Assembly: GCA_000696115.1 (NCBI GenBank)
Contig: JJOH01000031.1
Span: 1-60,647 of the forward strand
From: Streptomyces olindensis
GTDB taxonomy: Bacteria; Actinomycetota; Actinomycetes; Streptomycetales; Streptomycetaceae
Reading direction: 5' to 3'
Length of the DNA: 60,647 nucleotides
This document shows, in pieces, positions 55,660 through 60,647 of this stretch (within the stretch, counting starts at the first letter, position 1; each line of letters opens with the position of its first letter). The translations under genes were made by a program, and so were the position numbers. A model generated the notes under the pieces. That model was not told the DNA's origin. It was given only the letters and a program-made list of their open reading frames with translations, and made no database searches.

Positions 55660-57002
55660 CGCCGCACCTCCCGCCTCAGCCGCCGTACGTTGAACCACAT
55701 CACCGGGATCACGAGCAGCAGCAGGAACACCGAGATGGCGCTGGCGATGCCCGGCTGGTCCTCGGAGAAGCCCTTGCGGTACAGCTCCAGGGCGAGCACG
55801 TTCGCGTCGTCCTGCGCGGAGCCCGGGGCGATGATGAAGACCAGGTCGAAGATCTTCAGCACGTTGATCATCAGGGTGACGGTGACGACCGCGAGGACCG
55901 GCGCCAGCAGCGGCACCGTGACCCGTCTGAACACCTGCCACTCGCTCGCGCCGTCGACCCGGGCGGCCTCCAGCAGTTCCCGGGGCACGCCCGCGAGCCC
56001 GGCCGCGATCAGCACCATCGCGAAGCCCGCCCACATCCAGATGTACGCGCCGATGATGGACGGGGTGACCAGGGACGGGCCGAGCCAGTCCAGGCCGTTG
56101 TACGGCTCCTTGAAGTTGCTCGCCGGAAGCCGGAGTTGGGCACCGTCGGCAGAGGCCGGGAGGGTGAAGGTGCCGTCGCCCGCGGCCGTCGTCGAGGCCA
56201 CGACCCTGCCGTCCTTCACGGCCTCGATCCGCATGCCCGCATAGCCCAGTTCGGACGTGTCGACGCTGTTGAGCGTGCCCACGCCCTTGCCGCGGGTGAA
56301 GTCCTGCCAGGTCGTGCCGGTGACCTTGTCCGGCTCGGCCTTCGGCGCCACGGCCGCCTTCGCGTCGTCCGGCATCAGGTCCGGCGCCACACCCACCAGG
56401 GGCAGCGAGACGGTCTCGCCGGCGCGGACGGGCGACTTCGTGATGAACGCGCCCCCGCCCGCCGCCTGAAGCGGCGACTCACGGCCCGGGTGGGCCTTCG
56501 GGAACGCCGACGACTGGGCGAAGGTGTCGTGCACGCCCACCCACACCGCGTTCGCCACGCCCTTGTCCGGGTCCTGGTCGTACACCAGGCGGAAGATGAT
56601 GCCCGCCGCCAGCATCGAGATCGCCATCGGCATGAAGACGACCAGCTTGAACGCCGTTCCCCAGCGCACCCGTTCGGTCAGCACCGCGAAGATCAGGCCG
56701 AGCGCCGTCGCGACCGTCGGCGCGAACACCACCCAGAACACGTTGTTCTTCAGCGCGGTGCGGATGCCCTCGTCGGTAAAGAGGGCCTGGTAGTTGTCGA
56801 CTCCGGCGAAGCCGTCGCCGGACTGGTCGTAGAAGCTGCGGACCACCGAGTACCCGATCGGGTACACCACGAGCGCGCCGAGCAGGACGATCGCGGGCAG
56901 CAGGAACAGCGCCGCGACCATCCTGCGGGTGCCGGTCACACTCTTGCGCGACTTGGGAGCGGCAGGGGGCTTGACGCCCCCTGCCGCCGTGGCCGACGTC
57001 AT
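55656..57002 (-). CDS. Carbohydrate ABC importer permease (MalF type) with extracytoplasmic insertion
   Basis: 448 aa, about 140 longer than most MsmF-type permeases. TM1 to TM3 occupy residues about 28-140; then residues about 160-300 form a hydrophilic, beta-rich insert (SPVRAGETVSLPLVGV, VKDGRVVASTTAAGDGTFTLP) before the remaining helices and the EAA loop VPRELLEAARVDGASEWQVF (339-358). The position matches the P2 loop of E. coli MalF, which docks on the binding protein. Start at 57002, 4 nt after the binding-protein stop. Confidence 0.93.
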   Translation of the reverse strand: MTSATAAGGVKPPAAPKSRKSVTGTRRMVAALFLLPAIVLLGALVVYPIGYSVVRSFYDQSGDGFAGVDNYQALFTDEGIRTALKNNVFWVVFAPTVATALGLIFAVLTERVRWGTAFKLVVFMPMAISMLAAGIIFRLVYDQDPDKGVANAVWVGVHDTFAQSSAFPKAHPGRESPLQAAGGGAFITKSPVRAGETVSLPLVGVAPDLMPDDAKAAVAPKAEPDKVTGTTWQDFTRGKGVGTLNSVDTSELGYAGMRIEAVKDGRVVASTTAAGDGTFTLPASADGAQLRLPASNFKEPYNGLDWLGPSLVTPSIIGAYIWMWAGFAMVLIAAGLAGVPRELLEAARVDGASEWQVFRRVTVPLLAPVLAVVTVTLMINVLKIFDLVFIIAPGSAQDDANVLALELYRKGFSEDQPGIASAISVFLLLLVIPVMWFNVRRLRREVRR

Positions 57003-57006
57003 GCCG

Positions 57007-58410
57007 TCAGCCTCCGTAGGCCGCGGCCGCTTCGGCCTCCAGCTTCTGCTGCGTGCCCGCCACGTCCTTCGGGTTCTTCAGGAAGTCCTGGAGGATCTTC
57101 CACTCACCCTTGCCGGGCGTGCCGCCGAAGGCCTGCGGGGCCTGGTCGGACATGTCGAAGCGGAAGTCGTCACCGGCGTCGATGAGCGCCTTGGCGATCC
57201 GCTGCTGCACCGCGTTCGGGTACGCGGAGTTCGGCACGTTCTTGTTCGGCGACAGGTAGCCGCCCAGCTTGGCCTGGATCTCGGCCGCGTCCGGCGAGGC
57301 GAGCCAGGTGGCCAGGGCCTGCGCCCCCTTCGAGTCCTCCAGGATCACGGCCGCGTCACCGGCCGAGACCACCGGTCCCGTGTCACCCACCGCGGGGAAC
57401 GGGAACACCTTCGCGTCGGTCCCGACCTTCATGTCCTTCGGGATGTTGACCTGCGCGAAGTCGCCCGCCGCGACCATGGCCGCCTTGGGCTGGTCCCCGC
57501 CGGTGAAGACCTGCGTGACGGAGGCCGGGAAGTCGGTCTGCAACGCCCCGGTCGCGATGTAGTCGGCCTTGCCCCAGACCTGCGCGAGGGTGGTCAGCGC
57601 GTCCTTCACGGACGGGTCCGTCCACTTGATCTCGTGCTTGGCCAGCTGGTCGTACTTCTCCGGCCCGGCCTGGGAGAGGTAGACGTTCTCGAACCAGTCG
57701 GTCAGCGTCCAGCCCTCGGCGCCGCCGACGGAGAACGGGGTGACGCCGGAGTCGTAGACCGTCTGTGCCGTCTTCAGCAGGTCCGGCCAGGTCTCGGGCT
57801 CACTCGCCCCGGCGTTCTCGAAGACCTGGTTGTTGTACCAGATCAGGGACTTGTTGGCGGCCTTGTAGTAGACGCCGTACTGCTTGTCGCCCACCTTGCC
57901 GATGTCCTGCCAGCCCTGCGAGTAGTTCTCGCCGAGCTCCTTGAGGGCCTCGGCGCCGAGCGGCTTGGCCCAGCCGCGGTCGACGGCCTGTTTGATGGCG
58001 CCCGGCTGCGGCAGCATCGCGATGTCCGGCGGCTGCCCGCCGGCCACCTTCGAACCGATGAAGTTGATGATCGGGTCCTGGGCGGGCACGAACGTGACCT
58101 TGGCGCCCGTGCGCTTCTCGAACTCCGCCAGGACCTTCTTGAAGTTGGCCTGTTCCGCGCCGGTCCACACGGCGGCGATCTCCAGGCTCGTCCCCTCCAG
58201 CTTGGGAAGGGTGACGTTGTTGCCGGTCTCCTCGGTGTTGCCCTGGGTTCCACTGTTCCCGTCGTCGTCGCCCCCGCAGGCGGTGAGCGAGAGCGCGAGC
58301 GCTCCCGCGGCGACGGCTGCCGCGGCCTTGGCGGCTCTGCGGTGCTGGGGGGTCGCCTTGTCCCGCTCGGGCGACCAGCGTTTCCGGATGGTGCTGCTCG
58401 TCATGCGCAT
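57007..58410 (-). CDS. Carbohydrate ABC importer substrate-binding lipoprotein
   Basis: 467 aa. A twin-basic/Ala-rich signal peptide ends with the lipobox LSLTACGG (lipidated Cys45), followed by an Asp/Gly/Asn linker. The mature part is a family-1 (MalE-like) solute-binding protein: LEIAAVWTGAEQANFKKVLAEFEKRTG, GQPPDIAMLPQPG and a Trp/Tyr-rich ligand cleft (YYKAANKSLIWYNN). The sugar cannot be named. ATG CGC ATG gives two possible starts (58410, 58404). First gene of the importer operon; a perfect GAGCGCGCTC palindrome lies 34 nt upstream. Confidence 0.94.
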   Translation of the reverse strand: MRMTSSTIRKRWSPERDKATPQHRRAAKAAAAVAAGALALSLTACGGDDDGNSGTQGNTEETGNNVTLPKLEGTSLEIAAVWTGAEQANFKKVLAEFEKRTGAKVTFVPAQDPIINFIGSKVAGGQPPDIAMLPQPGAIKQAVDRGWAKPLGAEALKELGENYSQGWQDIGKVGDKQYGVYYKAANKSLIWYNNQVFENAGASEPETWPDLLKTAQTVYDSGVTPFSVGGAEGWTLTDWFENVYLSQAGPEKYDQLAKHEIKWTDPSVKDALTTLAQVWGKADYIATGALQTDFPASVTQVFTGGDQPKAAMVAAGDFAQVNIPKDMKVGTDAKVFPFPAVGDTGPVVSAGDAAVILEDSKGAQALATWLASPDAAEIQAKLGGYLSPNKNVPNSAYPNAVQQRIAKALIDAGDDFRFDMSDQAPQAFGGTPGKGEWKILQDFLKNPKDVAGTQQKLEAEAAAAYGG

Positions 58411-58443
58411 GACTGCCCCGTTCTTCGTTCCTCGTCGAACGTC

Positions 58444-58453
58444 GAGCGCGCTC
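58444..58453. promoter_or_regulatory. Palindrome upstream of the importer operon, possible LacI-type operator
   Basis: GAGCGCGCTC is a perfect 10-bp palindrome 34 nt before the binding-protein start. A central CG/GC step in an even palindrome is typical of LacI/GalR-family operators that control Streptomyces sugar importers. No LacI gene is visible in the window. Confidence 0.35.
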
Positions 58454-58588
58454 CCGTGCGATCTGGTCTACGCCCGGGTGTGCGGGGGCGGCAAGATGGC
58501 GTCGGCTGTCAAGCGGGGGATCGTGACTCCCTCGTGACCAGGGGCGCGGCCCCCGTGACGCCGGGTGCGGCCGGGCGGCCGTCCCGTG

Positions 58589-60647
58589 TCACAGAAGGGA
58601 CGGCACCTTCGCAGCCGAGACCTCCCGCGCCGCCCTTTCCAGCGCGCTGGCCAACAGTGCCAGGTCGGTCGGGCCGTTTCCGAGCTCCCGCACCGGACGC
58701 CGGGCCGGAGGGTCACCCATGCGGTGCCATTCCAGGGGGACGACCGTGGGGCGCAGCGTCGCCGTCCGGGGGATGCGGCCGGTGACACGACCGCCCTGGA
58801 ACGGGGTCGTCCGCCCGTCCGCGGACGTGAGGCTGCCCCGGCCGGGCGCCGGCTCGTCCGGGCCGGGGGCCGGGGTGTCGAGCGTCACGCGCAGGGTGGC
58901 CCGGCGCGCCGGTTCCGTCTCCGCCGTGCGGGGGCAGGGCCCGGTGGCCGCCACCAGGTGCACGCCGAGCCGCTCGCCCTCCCGGGCCACGGCCTCCAGG
59001 GCGCGCATCACCGACCCGGCCGCGGGGCGCCCGGTCGAGCCGAGCGCGGGGGAGACCAGCGCGTCCAGGTCGTCGACGACCACGACGAGCCCGGGGGAGC
59101 GGGGGCGCCGCCGCCTCCGTCTGCCGCCGGGCCCCGCCGGGCCGCAGCCGCAGGGTGGAGCTGGGCGGGCTGTCGAGGTCCCCGGCCCCGGCCTCGGCCG
59201 GCGCGCCGCCCCGGGCGGTGGCCGTGCGCTGGGCGACCATACGGCCCGACAGCTCGCGCCCGGTGTGCCACTCGGCGAAGTCGGACCGCCCCAGCAGCTC
59301 GGCGCGCCGCTTCAGCTCGGCGGTCAGGGACTGCGCGAACTCGCGCATCCGCACCGGGTCGTGCGCCGTGAGGTGCGTGGTGACATGCGGTACGTCCGTG
59401 CAGATCCGCAAGCCCTCGCCGTGCCCGCCGCCCGCGCCCGGGCCGCCCCGGCCGTCGACCAGCACGATGCCCAGGCGATCCGGCCGCTCGGCGGCGGCCA
59501 GCGAGGCGACGACCGCCCGCAGCAGCTCCGTACGGCCGCTGCCCGGCGGGCCCTCGATCAGCAGGTGCGGTCCCTGGACCGCGAGGTCCGCGCAGACCGG
59601 GCCGCGCGGCCCGGCGCCCAGCACCGCGCGCACCCGTCCGCCCAGCGCGTCGGTGTCGTCGGCGGCGTCCGCCCAGCGCGCCATCAGCGAGGCCGGGGTG
59701 GCCCGGGCGAGGCCCAGCTCGTCCAGCAACCGGGCCGCCTGGGGCAGCGGTGCGGAGACGCGCGGCTGGCGGTCGCTCGCCGTGCCGTCCGTGCGCAGCG
59801 GCGCCAGCGCCCGGGCGAACCGCTCGGCCCAGGCGGGGGAGACGGCGTCGACGGTGGCGATGGTGCCGTGGCCGACGGGGCCGGCCGGCGAGCCGTCGCC
59901 GCCGGCACGGGCCACGCGCATCAGCCGCAGGGCCGTCGCCACGTCACCGCTGAGCAGCGCGACGGCACCGCACTGCCGGAACGTGGGCGCCACGGAGCAG
60001 GCCGCCTCGTAGGTGTCCGTCACGGGGGAGGCCGGGGAGGCGGCGGCGGTCTCGGCCAGGCAGACGACGTGGATCCCGGCCCGGGGGCCCTCCAGCGCCA
60101 GCCGCGCGACGGCGTCCCGCAGGCCGGCCCCGCCCGGGTCGCCGTCCACGACGAGGACGGTGTAGGGCCCGGGGAACGCGGTGGTCGGGTCGGGGGCGTC
60201 GTCCCGGACGGCCCAGGACGGGCGGTGGGCTCGCGGGGGAACGGGGGCGTCACCCCCACGGGGGCCGGTCACCGGGGTGCTCGCCGCTGAGGCCGGGGCG
60301 CTCGGCGCCGCGGCCAGGGTGCTCGGCGCCGTGCCCGAGGTGGCGGCGACCGGGCCGTTACTCCCCGCTCCCGCATCGGCCAGCTGGTCCTCCAGGCGGC
60401 GCAGCAGCTCGTCGGTGCGGGCCGCGGCCTGTTCGCGGTCGTGGGCGAGGAGCAGCCGGCAGTCCTGGCCGTGTCCCGGGCGGACATGCGGGAGCCAGCC
60501 CAGCCAGGACCACTCGGCGGTGCGCTCCTCCAGGGGACGGGAGCGGTCCGCTGCGATCAGGACGATCTCCAGCGTGTCGGGGGAGTGCAGCGCCGCGAGC
60601 TGCGCCAGCACGGCACGGGCCAGCCCGGCGAGCCGCGTCCGCGGCCC
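58589..60647 (-). pseudogene. FtsK/SpoIIIE-type ATPase gene, 5' truncated by window and frameshifted
   Basis: The reading frame enters from the right edge (LAGLARAVLAQLAALHSP...) and shows an FtsK/EssC-like domain with a degenerate Walker A GPPGSGRTELL, Arg in place of Lys. Near 59090-59097 the frame is lost: the coding sense passes to another frame that continues VVVVDDLDALVSPALG (Walker B) and ends at 58589 with family-typical ELGNGPTDLALLASALERAA. Removing one G from the minus-strand GGG (complement of 59090-59092) restores PRLVVVVDDLD. This is either a real frameshift or a sequencing error. These proteins are large multi-domain ATPases, often with an FHA domain, of unknown function in Streptomyces. 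Confidence 0.75.

Overview
This is a high-GC actinobacterial chromosome segment, almost certainly Streptomyces. Third codon positions are strongly G/C, and the order rRNA operon end - mtnA - mtrA-mtrB-lpqB - comF - hpf - secA - Rv3235-like gene - giant NAD-dependent glutamate dehydrogenase is familiar from Streptomyces core chromosomes (order recalled from memory, not searched). I see no prophage, transposase, CRISPR array, tRNA or replication origin.

Layout. 1-504: 3' end of a 23S rRNA, a complete 5S rRNA and a terminator. 553-6184 (minus): a tightly overlapping five-gene operon for a membrane protein, DUF4129, DUF4350, a MoxR AAA+ ATPase and a DUF58 protein. 6325-12379 (plus): mtnA, then the MtrA-MtrB-LpqB envelope-control module. 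12538-15388: comF, hpf and an orphan NarL-type response regulator. 15410-17344 (minus): an AlkX/YcaQ-like DNA glycosylase and a GNAT acetyltransferase. 17589-23133: secA, an Rv3235-family gene, a DUF6912 gene and a HAD hydrolase. 23626-28587: the 1653-residue NAD-GDH.

28702-54614 is the accessory-looking and most interesting part: a cell-wall glycopolymer (teichoic-acid-like) locus. It holds four large proteins fusing a GT2-type domain to a CDP-glycerol glycerophosphotransferase (TagF-type) domain, two further GT2 enzymes, a TagGH-type ABC exporter, a GalE epimerase, a GtrA flippase-like protein and four GT-C-like polytopic membrane proteins. Regulators (TetR, Crp/Fnr) and an ohrR-ohr peroxide-resistance pair are interspersed. 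The likely flow is: GalE makes the sugar nucleotide, cytoplasmic GT2-TagF enzymes assemble a glycosylated polyol-phosphate chain on a lipid carrier, TagGH exports it, and GtrA with the GT-C proteins decorates it outside. No CDP-glycerol synthase or initiating TagA/TagB gene is present, so precursor supply must be elsewhere.

54745-58410 (minus) is a carbohydrate ABC importer (binding protein and two permeases, no ATPase), one permease carrying a large MalF-P2-like insertion. 58589 to the window end is the 3' part of an FtsK/SpoIIIE-type gene interrupted by an apparent frameshift. All functions are read from motifs by eye; no database search was run.
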